From assembly GCA_008360975.2 (NCBI GenBank), contig CM039179.1, positions 52,062,561 to 52,126,560 on the forward strand: DNA of 64,000 nt. The letters are read 5' to 3'. This document shows positions 50,100 through 61,710 of the stretch, piece after piece. The first letter of the stretch is position 1; every line of letters begins with the position of its first letter. The stretch is from Lichenostomus cassidix. Lineage: Eukaryota > Chordata > Aves > Passeriformes > Meliphagidae. The notes beneath the pieces are model-generated. The model saw nothing but the letters and a program-made list of their open reading frames with translations. It searched no databases and was not told where the DNA came from. A program made the position numbers and the translations under genes.

Positions 50100-50671
50100 T
50101 TCTCCTTTGTTCGTGTTAAAGCAGGTTGGAGTTATTATTATGGTATTGTTATTTCTTTGGTCATATATATTGTCGCTCAAAAATCCCCCTTTCCCCATTT
50201 GCTCCCCAAATCTCCTCCTTCCCTTTCCCCTCCCCCTATAAAAGTTGATGTACGAAAGGGCTCGAGGCCATTTTGTCGCTGCCTCCGGGACCCCTCCAAC
50301 TCCCCTCTCCTTACCTTAATCCCTCCCCCTTCCCTTCCCTTATAAGCTGATGCCAGCAGGAGTTCAGGGTCTCCATCTTTGAGCCTGCCAGCCCTTACTC
50401 CCTTCCCCTGCTTTCCTTCCCCTTTCCCTTCCCTGCACCCCACCTAAGGACCCTAATAAACTTTTCTGGCAGATCCAGAGATGGCGTCCAGTACATTCGT
50501 TTGTCTTACCATGTTTCCTGCTGGATTTCTGTGGCTGGAGACTCATGCCATGCTAAGCACACCCTGGGGGCTGCCTGGCCCGGACTTGGTGGAGATACGC
50601 ACTGGGGGGGACCTCGTTTTGTGAGGCCGCCGCCTCCTGCTGTCCTCCCACAGCAAGAAACATCATTCTCC
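50100..50671 (+). mobile_element. Solo ERV LTR, family B copy 2 (about 50106-50665), flanked by TTCTCC
   Basis: It shares its 3' half with the LTR at 40821. TTCTCC at 50100-50105 and 50666-50671 brackets 560 bp, close to the 572 bp of copy 1. The expected TG start is displaced by two T, so the left end is less sure; the right end GAAACATCA aligns with GAAACCTCA of copy 1. AATAAA lies at 50455-50460. There are two TATA-like boxes in similar contexts: CCCTATAAAAGTTGATG (about 50234) and CCTTATAAGCTGATG (about 50339); copy 1 has only the second. The target looks like the very end of a CR1. Confidence 0.75.
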
Positions 50672-50700
50672 AACCTAAATTATTCCATGATTCTATGAAG
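50666..50700 (+). mobile_element. CR1 LINE terminal stub next to the LTR
   Basis: CTCCAACCTAAATTATTCC and CATGATTCTATGAA are the last bases of a sense CR1 3' end. The rest of that CR1 should lie left of the LTR, but at most AATTCTAGAATGTTCTCC (before 50106) can be matched to it, so the copy is extremely short or decayed. Confidence 0.65.
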
Positions 50701-53700
50701 TTATTTCGTTTGACTGGTGAAGAGTGATCCTTGTTTTGGTAACAGGGTGGAAACAGGTCGAGAAGGTAGAAGGGAGGCTATGACAAGTCAAGTCAGCAAA
50801 ATTTGCAAACTGTACCATACCTTTCTCATTAAACAACACAATCCTAGAGATACTAAGGTGTTAGGCTTTCCAGCAAACCCAAATGTTAACTTTTCACAAA
50901 TTTAAGAAAGTTGCCAAGAATCTTTTTAACTCATCACTAAAAAATGGTATTTTAACAAAATTAAAATATTTTGCAATATATTGCTGATTTTACTTACATA
51001 TGGTACTAGAGCAATAACTTGGTTGCTCATTGTTTTATTCTAATCTATTTCCACTTCCATCTTCTATTCTAAAGTAACACTAATGTTAATCTAAATATTT
51101 CACAGTACGTGAAACTTTCATGTATTTTTCATGTAAAAATAGAGGAGTCTGTCCTGATTAAAACAGGGTTTTTCATTGTTATAAAGGCCATTTTCCATTT
51201 TAACTTGTAGTTCTTTATACATGTATTTGTTATTTATCTTTTTGACAGGAAGAACTAACAGCTTCTCAAAAACACAGGTTACTTTAATTGGGATTGCAGT
51301 AGTTGACAAATCTAGGGTAAAGATGGTTAGCAAATTTCCAGTGAGGCAATTAAACTATAATTTGCCAGTTTATTCAAAACAAAGGGTTTGTTTTATTGGG
51401 GTTTTTTTGGTTTTTTTTACAAAGTAGTTCAACTTTTACAATCTTTTAGTGATTTGGATTTTTTCAGTGTGATAATGCAGCCCCACAAGACCGAGACAGC
51501 CAGGACTTCTAGCCTTTAAAGTATGGAGATAAAATCTTGAAAACACTGAAAAACTGAGGAATTCTCAGGGTTTTTTTTTTGCAAAGGCAAATATCCTAGC
51601 AGGAAAAAATTAGGATAAGCCCATGACTTTGGGACAGACCAGAGAGTGAGCTATTCCAGGGTGGGATGTGCAGAAGGTCCAACAGTCACAGCTTTGAAAT
51701 AGTTAGCAATGACAGGACTTCCATGCACATGGGCTTCAAATCCTTTGGAAAGTTTAATTCTGCCAGGACCCTTACATGTTTGAGGATTAGCCCTCAAACT
51801 TAAATTTCACATTTTAAGTGTACCCAAGCTCTGTACTACAGGGTGACCATTTCAGACTCTGGGAGCTCAGAAAACCCTTAAATATATCTGACATCTTGTC
51901 AGTTTTATAGTTCTTCACCAACCACTTTTTCTCCAAGGACAGTATAAGTGGTATGTCAATATAGGCAGATAAAGGTATATGTGTGTATACAGATACAATA
52001 TATAAACAAATACAAAAATCTGTAATATGTATTAAAGGCAGCCTGAACTTTATTATACAAGGATAGAATATATCCAAACCATTTTCAAATATGTATCTGC
52101 AGCAGTTCTAAGCAGTTGAAGTCTGACTGGAAAGTAATTCTTTTTTCTAAGGTAAATATGTTGCTTTACTATGTAGCCTTAATGGGAATACCCTGACAAA
52201 ATGAGTCTCCAGTCAGAAAAGATAAATGAATCATAGGCATAAGCTAATTTGTCACATATGCAGTTAAATTTTCTCTTTTATATTTGTAAATATAAGATTA
52301 GTTCTGTAAGTAGAACCAAGGGTACTTATTTTTTCATTATCAATTGAATTTATCAAATAATTTATTTTTCTTATTTTAGTGTCTTTAGCAAAGCTCTTCT
52401 GATCCAAGAAACGGTGCGGGATTTTTTTGCTTTTATTTTTATTTGAAGAATGCTTCAGTTCTATCTTAAAGATTACACTATTGCCACAAATTATAAGTGC
52501 TTAAAAGAGAAAACATAGTAGTCATTACTTTGGATCTAATCAGGGGTGGTGATGTGGTAGTTTAAGAGTTGGAGGGAAAAGTACAGGTTAGAGTATAAAG
52601 GTAATTTGTTTTTAATGAGAACGAAGCAGCAACAGATATTTGTTGGTTTTTTTAGGGATATGTATGATGAGGAAATAAATATAGATGCCTCATTAATGTT
52701 CTCATTTCATACACCTATTTAGTCTCATATAATGAAAAACTACAGGCTTTAGTGATATAAAAGAAAATATTAAAACCTTATTATCCAAAATATTTTATTT
52801 TGAAAATCAAAATTAAGCAAAGAAAATCTCCCTGCAATTTAACTGGGCAAGGGACTTTATCTGAGAAAAGCTGAACAACTATGAACTTTCCATTCAATCC
52901 TGCAAATCTGGGAAGACCAGGACCTTGGGCTTTGAGAAATCTAAATAAATAAATAAATAGATTGATTAATAATAGTCTCAGAGCTAGCAAATTATACTAC
53001 CAGTCCTTTTCCCATTTCAGATGACTCTCAACTGGCTCAAATATTTTGTTCTCTATGTTTATGGTGCATTCTGTGTTTTTCCCTTAGTATGAAACAAATC
53101 CTGGCTTTTTCACAGTAATGGCTGTTAAATGTATCAGTGTCATTTTTCATCAGGAAACAGAGAAACAGAAAAGAGAGTGAGAAGTATTAGTATTAAAATT
53201 AGTATTGATGGGAACCTTTGAAAAGGCTTGCTGTGAGGTTCTAAATATGAAGCAAGTTACACTGCCTCTGTTCCCATCAGCAATTAATATCTTTGTGGTG
53301 GTATTGTTTAGGACATAACTTTAGCAAGGAGTCAGTTTGAGATTGCTGAGGTGGATTAGTTTGTTTTGTTAAAAAATTAACCAGACAAGCCAGAACAACT
53401 TGTTTTCTTGCTAAACACGAGACTTAGAAAAATTTTTCATGTAGTAGTCTGTCACTTAGTTCAATAAGTCTTGCTTTTGCTAATGTTTAGAAACTTCCTA
53501 TTTCTGCAGACAGTCCAGATGGTAAACTTATTTTCTCCAGAAGTGGAAAAAGAAAATTCAAAGAAAGGGGATGAACAAAGTCTGAGTAAATTAATTTGAA
53601 ATTTATAATGGGCAATTTGCAGATTGTTTTTCTCTGATAGCTGCTCATACGTCTAGTGTAAAAGAATATAAAATAGGATATGACTTTAAAATTTGCATTT

Positions 53701-56700
53701 TAAATGTACTAATAAGTGATAGCTAACAGACCTCAGAGGTCAAGCCTTTATGCAGAAGAGGCATATGGCATATTCCTGTTTAAGATCAATTACTTTCTCT
53801 GGTTTAACTAGTACATCAAAAGTACTGCTGGAGTAACATCCTGCTACCTCCTTTAGGGGAACAACACTGATGCTCTTACATAGATTTTCGTCAGTAGTAA
53901 CTATTTTTTTTTAGTCCTTGTGTTGCAAGATAGCTGAACATCTGTCAGGAAACAGAATTCTCCAGCACTTTTCTAATGGTGTCACTTCCTTTAATAACAT
54001 TTCAGATGAACAACTGATTTAATTTTTACTTTATGGTGCATCAGAATAGCTATTGGTAAGTTCAATAGCCAGCCATAGTCCATATTTCTATTATCAGCTT
54101 TTGATATCATTTCATGTCACCACATGCAAGTAGTGGACCTTTCCATTGCAATACTGATAGTAATAAAATATCTTAAAATGTGACAGCATGAGTATTTCAT
54201 GTACTAACTCTGCTACGGTAGCACTTATTTTCTGAATAAATGCACTTGTCAACACTGAAATATTTACCTCTCACCATTCATCGTGATCCTTTTAATAGTA
54301 CCTCCTGTTGACCTGATCATCTGGACTGCCCACTGCAAAACCTTTACTGTTTTCTAGCCCATTAATTTTGCAAATTTTATTTGTGTCTAGTTTTGACAGC
54401 TTTAATTTTCCTGATGTCCTGGAGAGGCCTTATCAAAAGGTGGCAAATTATTTAAATTAGTGCTGATACTGGTGTGTTAGGTAGGACTGCAGAAATGGAA
54501 AGGTAGGAAGACCAAAAAAAAAGGTTAAAAAGTTATCGTCTGACTTTAAATGCAAGTTTAGGGTTAAATAGTGACATTAGGCTCAGCCTTCAGAAAGAGA
54601 TAGCCAGGAATTGGTATTAGTTTCCCTGACACTATGTTGCAAACATTTGTTTTCAGATCCAGATCCTCTGGCAATTTCTCATCTGGTGTGTTGTGAATGA
54701 AGCAAATTAGCACACCTGTAACACAGGGTTAGTTCAGCTAAGCCAGAAAAACTTAGCAAAGCCTGCTCCTCTATTTTTCTCCTGCTCCCAGTCACTTTGT
54801 ACTTTATTAACAACATTCCCGAGGTTAATCAGGCTTCACACTTTCAACTGTTGCAGTCCAAGTCTTCATCCCTTCTGGGGGCAATTGAAAAATCTAAAAT
54901 AAGGCAATGCACTAACATTTTTTGTTACAACTTTAAAAACTGAGAGGAACAATATATTAACCTTCTTGAGAAAAGGAAGTGACTATTGTTAAAATCGGGT
55001 TAAATGTATGTGTTTGGGGCATTAATCTCTAAAAAGCCAGTCTGGCTTACATCCAGCTGTGTCTGTAGCATTTTGTACAGGTGACATACTTAGTTCTCAC
55101 GCATCACAGAGGAAAATCAAAGCCAAAACAATGCTTACTGAAGACTTTTGATTTTGCCTTGTCATGTTCTTTTAATTCTTTGTCATTGGAAAGCTTTGTC
55201 CTAATCTTTCTTGAGAGTCTATAACCTCCAAGTTCCTTTTTTGACATCACAGCTATTTTTCTGCCAGTGCAGTTTAATATGCATAGCTACTGGAGCTTCA
55301 AAGTCATCAGTTGACAAGCTGCTGTTTGAGATATATATGTTAACTACAAGGAGGGAGAAAAACTCCTAGTTCAAAGGAAACAGAAAATAAATGCTCTGTT
55401 AATCAAGAATGATTTAAAAAGCAAGCTCTGAGTATTTAAAATAATAGAATCATCCTGTTACAGTGGCAACCATGGCAATCCAAAGTGCTTTGATTTGTTT
55501 TTGTTAAACAAATACACTTTGTCTCCTTGATAAGGTACTATAAAAATAAAAAAACAGCCAGTTTAATGTCTTTTATTTGAAATTAAAGATGTTTTTTAAT
55601 AGAATATTTAGAAATGTGTTAGAGATACAGTTGAGAAATTCCACTTGTACTGATACATACTGATGACATTTTAAGGCATGGAAAGGTATTGAAATGGTAG
55701 AATTTACCTTTAAAAAGTGAGCAAGTATTCTCTTATAATGGTGACGGTCGCTTCCTTGTGTAAAACATAACTAACATGTTTCACTGAGCAAAAAGGCAAT
55801 ACCTTCTGACATATTATTAAAGCTGAAAGTTCACTGGAGAATGACACCCTTCCATTTCACGTGCACTGCTTGTGTTCCAACTGCACACCTCTTCCAGCCA
55901 CATTGCTGCTCTTAACCACATGGCATCTGTCCTCTGCTAGGGAATATCAGCTAAGGTAAAGTCACATTCTCTTCCTATAAGCAGTTTTACTTTGGGGATA
56001 TACAAATCCCTTAAAACAGAGTATGCAGCCATTTGGTTTTCCTGACAGTAAAGTAGAATATAGGTTGTTTGACCTCTTCTTCACAAAATAAGGAAGAGGA
56101 GTACTAAGTGACTACAAAATGGTCACTTATTTGATTAATGATACTCAATTAAAGATTCTTTGGAGAATTTGTCCAAACCTCAAGTCCCTTCTGCTAAACT
56201 CCAGAAAAACATTTAGCATTATGGCCTGAACTTTTTTTTAACCTTTATTTGTTTTTAACTTTTTTGTCTTTACATATGTTTTAGGGTTTTGTTTTTGGTT
56301 TTGTGTTTGTTTGTTCGTTTGTTTGTTTTAAGTTGGATTGAGTAGGTTGGAACTCCTGTGTCTCCTATTAAAAGAGCAAGCATCCTAATTTTGGAAGTAA
56401 AAATAGAATATTATTGCTTCTCTTGAAAATTAGCAACCATTCTGAGCACCAGAAGCTCTTTTGCCATAATCTCTTTATCCAATATTTTTTTGTCTCCAGT
56501 CTCCTTCTTTTCTGCTTTGTCTCCCACAACATCTGCTATAGACTTCAGAGACATGTCTGTCAAACCCTATAATAAATTCAAAATGTAGCTTCAAAGAATA
56601 TCTCTGTTAATTCCTTTCAACCCATTTTTATGTGAGATGAGTTTCTTCCTCTTCATTGACTTCTCCAAACCTCCAATAACTGTTCAAAATTCTACTTATC

Positions 56701-59156
56701 TCAGTTTTCCAAGCTTTTATCCTGTACCACACCACTACTGTGCCAAGGATGGTAAATTTTACCAATGCCATTATTTCTGTCCCCCAAAAGTTTCTTTGCT
56801 TCTTGCTATATTGCATTTCATTTGCCACAGTTCATTCAGACACTATGACTTCAAGAATTTTCTTTCAGAATCCCTTCGCTGTTGTGACACTTTAAAGAAA
56901 ACAGTTGATGAAGATTATTAGCTTGTAACACAGATAAACAAAAATGTGCACTCAACCAGACCAATAACTAACTTGCATACTCATAGTCCCCTATTAGCAT
57001 TTGTGTTCTGTACGTGATCTTGGGATTAGAGAGCTGCACTAGAAATCAGAAAAACATTTCTGGCGGTGGCAGGATATGTTCCATAAGTTCCAACTTTCAT
57101 TTAAAGTAGGTATACAATGTTGAATGGGGTCACCTTTCATAGTATAACTGACCTTCAGCATTTATAGGTAATTACTTGTGAAGATTTTAGATGTCTATTT
57201 ACCTTACATTTAATGCACACCAAATACCACACAGAGTTTTCATGTGGGAATCAAATTCAACTATGTTTTAAGATTAATCAAAATCTACCAGGGGCAAAAG
57301 CAAGGACACCTTCAGCACAAGCAGGCTTTTAAAAATAGTGGACAGGAAAAATAAACATTATAGATGATCCTAGAAACTGAGTCATTCCTCACATTAGATT
57401 AAACTAAAAATCTGATGTGAAATTTAAAAAATATAAATACAAAGGTCAAGAGAAGAAATAGAAAGTTTCAACATTCTAGATTTAGGAAAAAAAAAAGGGG
57501 GGGGATAGAGGTAGAGATAGCTGCAACATTGCAACATCCAAGCCTGGCAAAATATATTGCTTAACTATTGAAAGTTATAGTGGCTAAAATTTTCCATAAT
57601 AAAAAAAAAATATATCTTTGAACAGTAAGAAACTCTGTTAGCCCACTTCTATCAAGACAATCTGCTAGAATAATTTTAAGAGGGGGAAAAAACTAAGGAA
57701 AAAAAATCAGGATATTTAGCACCATGGCCTCCAGATTATTTAAGTAGACTGAAGTTCAAAAAAAAATAATTTCTCTTTTCAGTGAGTGAAAAATCTAACC
57801 TTGCCCTGGACCAGTGCTTGTCCTTGTAAAGAGTTGCTGACAGACAACAGATTTATTTGATTTTATATAAACCGAAGGGAATTAATTTTTGCAAGCAAGA
57901 AAATATTTTCAAAGCAAGTGTGAAGATAGAATTCATAAATACACTATTTCTGCAAAACAAGAGCCTGCTAGAGAGACGTGTATTAAAAACACTGTGATTC
58001 TCAGGCATTGCTAAGACAGCTAAGTCTGATATTTTGCTGAGAAGTTGATACACTTGCTGGTGAAAAATCACCCATAGCAGATTGAAAGTGATAATTGCAT
58101 CTTGCATTGAGGCTTTTATGCAGCACATTTCCCCACTGCTCATCTTCTGAGATGGCATTGCTGTGGTTTGATCCTTTACACCTGAAGACTTTACACCATG
58201 ATCCACTCAATAGCCATTGTTTCTGTGATCCAGAATACTTACAAGTCACTCTAGGTGACAGTGTATCCTGAAAGATTGGTAAAACTGCATTAAGAAAAAC
58301 CACAAAACTGGCATAAGCAAGGTATCAGCAGCTCTCTGCTTACAGAATATATATGCAGAAAAGGTTAGAAGTTTTTGTCTTAATTTAACAGATTGTCTTA
58401 CCACAATTTCTTTAATTTAAATATATATTTAATATTTTAAATTCATTTTTTTATGGACTATTTGTGTGCTGTTTAGAATATGAAGTGAAATGATACCAAA
58501 TTTGTAATTATTAGAATATTAACTTCATTGCTTTTTAAAACAGTTTTAAAATTGCATAGTTAGAAACATTGGGGGGATTTTATTTTTAATGACAGATGTA
58601 ATTATATAAAAACCATGGAGAAAATCATTAATGCCAATATGTGTACTGCTCTTCTTTGACAGATGGAGATAAAAGTTTTATTTAAAAATACTGGAACTAG
58701 GCTTAAATTTTGCAGTAACAGAGAAAGTAATTAAGCTTAGTCTAAAAATGTTATTAATCTGTAATGACATGTGTCAACTATTAAATTAAATTAAATTAGA
58801 TTGCATCATCTGTAATCAGCTACATTAGAAGTTTTTCTTTCTGACTACCTGCTTCATAAAATATTCAACTCAAAAATAGCTGCATTCAGTCATTATGTTT
58901 TAAGCTATAATGCAATAATAGTGATTATACATTTAAAGATATAACTTTTCTGGTGAAACATTGTTGTTAATTAATCGCTCATCAAAATGTGTCACTTAAC
59001 ATTATTTCTATTACTGTAGTACTGGGGGCAGGGGAAGCTTTTTTGTGATTTCAATTGAAATGGTCAATAGTATTAAAATATTAGTGCCCATGAAAGGTAA
59101 ACTGCAAGGTTGAACTGCACGGATCTACAACTCTTTGTTAAGATGGATTATTCGTC
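50701..59156. other. Long repeat-poor interval
   Basis: About 8.4 kb in which I recognise no CR1, LTR or gene, only simple runs: (AAAT)n at about 52944-52960, GTTT units at about 56290-56332, short A runs. No frame exceeds 117 codons (58206-57853, minus; no family recognised). The stretch 58740-59010 is rich in TAAT/ATTA cores. Confidence 0.5.
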
Positions 59157-59280
59157 AAAGTTTTTTCTTGTTTTTTGGGGTTTTTTTGGTTCTTGTTTGT
59201 TTTGGCTTGTTTGTTTGTTTGGTTTGTTTTGTTTGGGGGGGTTTGTTTGATTTTGTTTTGTTTTGTTTTGTGGTTTTACT
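59157..59280. repeat. T+G-only low-complexity tract
   Basis: About 120 bp almost wholly T and G on the plus strand: GGGGTTTTTTTGG, TTGTTTGTTTGG, GGGGGGGTTTG and (TTTTG)n at its right end. Confidence 0.88.
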
Positions 59281-59385
59281 TTTATTTATGTTTTAAATTT
59301 TAATCTAGAAACTATTTTCTTCAGTTTTATGTTAGTAACTGTTTAATTTCAGTAATTAGCCCAGGCCCAATTATGAGCTTAGATC
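59281..59385. other. Short spacer
   Basis: Unique sequence between the T+G tract and the long LTR. Confidence 0.5.
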
Positions 59386-60783
59386 CCATTTGTGGTGGTT
59401 TTGATTGGCCCAAAAGCTTCAGTAAAGTATTTTTTGACATCTGGGAGAAATTTGGACCCCTCAGAAGCTATTGTGGTAAGCCTGAGGAGGTATCTGAGGG
59501 GTGGGGAGTGGCACAAAGATGACACCTGTGTGTCCTGAGTGAAAGTTCTGGAATTTTTTACATCAAGTCCAGCAAAGCCAATCTCTGATGGCTCTGAGAG
59601 TGATGGACATGCTGCTGGCTAAGTTTGAGCCAATTAGAGGTGCTGGTTACGCCTCTGTGAAAACGTATTTAAGAAAAAATCAGAACAAGGCAGGCATGCA
59701 ATTCTTTCACTTCTTTGTAGTTGGAGGAGGAGGAGGTGGAGGTGAAAATATGTGAAGGGGGAGCAGCATGGAGAGTGCCAAGGTCAGTGAAGAAAGTGGG
59801 GGAGGAGGTGCTCCAGTGTTGGAGCTGAAAACCCTCTGCAAGCCACAGTGAAGGCCATGGGGGGGCAGGAGGTCCCCTGCAGCCCATGGAGTCCACAGGA
59901 GTGCAGAAATTCACCCATAGCCCACGCCAGAGGAGCAGGTGGATGCCTGGAAAAGACTGTGAACCAGCAGGAGTCTCATCTAAGAGTTAAAATTGCAAAG
60001 GCTTTGCAAAGGAGAGAAAGGCCTTGCTCCTGGCATGGAAGCAGCCTGGCCTCAGCTCAGGAGAGTCTGCACAGCACCCTATGGACAAAGAGACTCATGT
60101 TGCAGCAGAAATCGGGCAGGATGTTGCTCATGAGGTTGGACCCACACCAAAGAAGTTCCCAGAGGACTGTCTCTCATGGGAGGGACCCCACGGCTAAGCT
60201 GAGAACCCCTCTCCCTGATTGGACTGACCAGAGAACCTGTCACCCTGCCCCTGTCTGTGTTGCTGGTTTGGAAAGAGGGAAGGAGGGGTGAGCGGAGAGA
60301 CTGCTTCTTAAGAGGATGGGGGTGAGAGCAGAAAAAAATGTCTGGAGAGAGAGAGAGAAACAAGTAGAGATAAAGAGTATTTGTAGTAGAAGAATTGTGG
60401 TGATGAATAGATTTATGGACCTGCTCTGTGAACCGAGTAAATACTTCACACCCTGCCTCCCTACCCGGGCTTGTTGGTTATAAAAGAGGAAAGGGGGCGA
60501 ATACTATGGGTTCATAAGAGGGAGGGGGGGAGTGAACAAAATAATGTATGAAAAGTTTATTTTTGCCTTGCATTTTATCCTCCAACGCTGTTGGGTAATT
60601 AAATCACTTTTTGCAACTTTAAGTTGGAGCCTGTTTGCCCTCTTTTTTTCTTCTGTGTGTCCTCCTACCAGTGTCCTATCTCATTTGACTCACGAGATTG
60701 GTGTGTATTTTTACAGTTTTTTTCTGTAGCAAGAGAGAGTCGAGGTGCCTGGCATTTAGTCAGGGTCAAACCCTGACATCATT
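59386..60783 (+). mobile_element. Long ERV LTR (59391-60778), 1.39 kb
   Basis: Starts TGTGGTGGTTTTGATTGGCC at 59391 and ends GGGTCAAACCCTGACA at 60778, flanked by CCATT (59386-59390) and TCATT (60779-60783), a one-mismatch 5-bp duplication. CCAAT-type sites (GATTGGCCC, GAGCCAATTAG) precede a TATA-like GTATTTAAG at about 59665. The best polyadenylation signal, ATTAAA, is at 60598-60603, so R would be about 900 nt. The R region is GC-richer and holds a 147-codon frame (59848-60291, plus) and counter-frames on the minus strand. I remember similar peptides as spurious gene predictions in bird genomes, so I do not call it a gene. No proviral interior is present. Confidence 0.78.
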
Positions 60784-61369
60784 GTATTAAAACCTGAAAG
60801 AAAGCAGAAGAAAAATTGTCTATATCTCAGCGAACTTAATATTCAAGAGTATCATTAAGCTCAGCTGCCTTTAGGTGTCTAAAGCTAGACTTTGTTTAAG
60901 CTTTGCTGAGTATGGCAAACTAAGCAACCACTGTGATTTCTGGAATGTGGTGCAACCCCACTTATTTAGGTATCTCTCCACTTCCACTAGAGAGGGACCA
61001 AAAATTACTTGCTTAGAACAGGTGTTCACCTAACTTTTAGGCAGGTTGTGTTAGATAGCTCTTTCCCTAAGTATGACGTAAGACAGAGCAACTAGACACA
61101 GACAGAAACATGAGACTACAAGGAAACACTGACACAACATTAGACAAAAAAATCAGCAGTGATCTCAAAACATCATCAGCTTAATTGCTACTTTTTCCTA
61201 CATATCACAGCAAAAGAGAGGTGTCAACACAAACATTGTTAAAGTGTTTTGTGCATGGTTCTGTGAAATAGCAATGATGAAGAGGAATGACAAGGGAGCA
61301 ATCATAAAGAATCACTTATCCTCTTGTTAAATTTCTAATTATCAGAATCAAGAGTCAGCCCCTCAGTGT
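60784..61369. other. Unique non-coding sequence
   Basis: Nothing recognised. Confidence 0.5.
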
Positions 61370-61710
61370 TGAATGAAGGAACAAAGCAGGAGTCTGTGAA
61401 AGGCCTTGAAAGATAAAATATATAATTTATGTTTGACTCAACATAGATATCAGTGAAGGAACATAAAAGAGTGCTGTAATCAGAAGTCAATAGGAGAAAA
61501 TTTTATTTGCAGCAGCATTCATAATGAATAAAAGTGAAACAATGTGCACTTGTCCAGCCAAAAAACAATGAAACAATAAAAGGACTGAATAATCAAAGAT
61601 GATGGACTAGATTTTAGGCATGTGGATTCTCCTTGGACATGTTGGACATCAAGAATCTGTAAGACTAAAATGTAACCTAGGTATGACAGCCTAGAGACCT
61701 AGCATTAACT
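61370..61710. repeat. Possible ancient amniote interspersed repeat relic
   Basis: GAAAGGCCTTGAAAGATAAA (61398), AGAGTGCTGTAATCAGAAG, GCAGCAGCATTCATAATGAA (61511), AAAGATGATGGACTAG (61596) and ACCTAGGTATGACAGCCTAG (61675) occur in the order I remember from an old repeat shared by several amniotes, with heavy divergence. I cannot name the family with confidence. Confidence 0.35.

Noticed and set aside
40821..50665. A single 9.8 kb provirus bounded by the two family B LTRs
   Set aside because: Each LTR has its own flanking duplication, the LTRs differ in U3, and no retroviral coding blocks are readable between them.
59848..60291. 147-codon frame as a host gene
   Set aside because: Lies within a repeat-derived LTR transcript region; no domain recognised.
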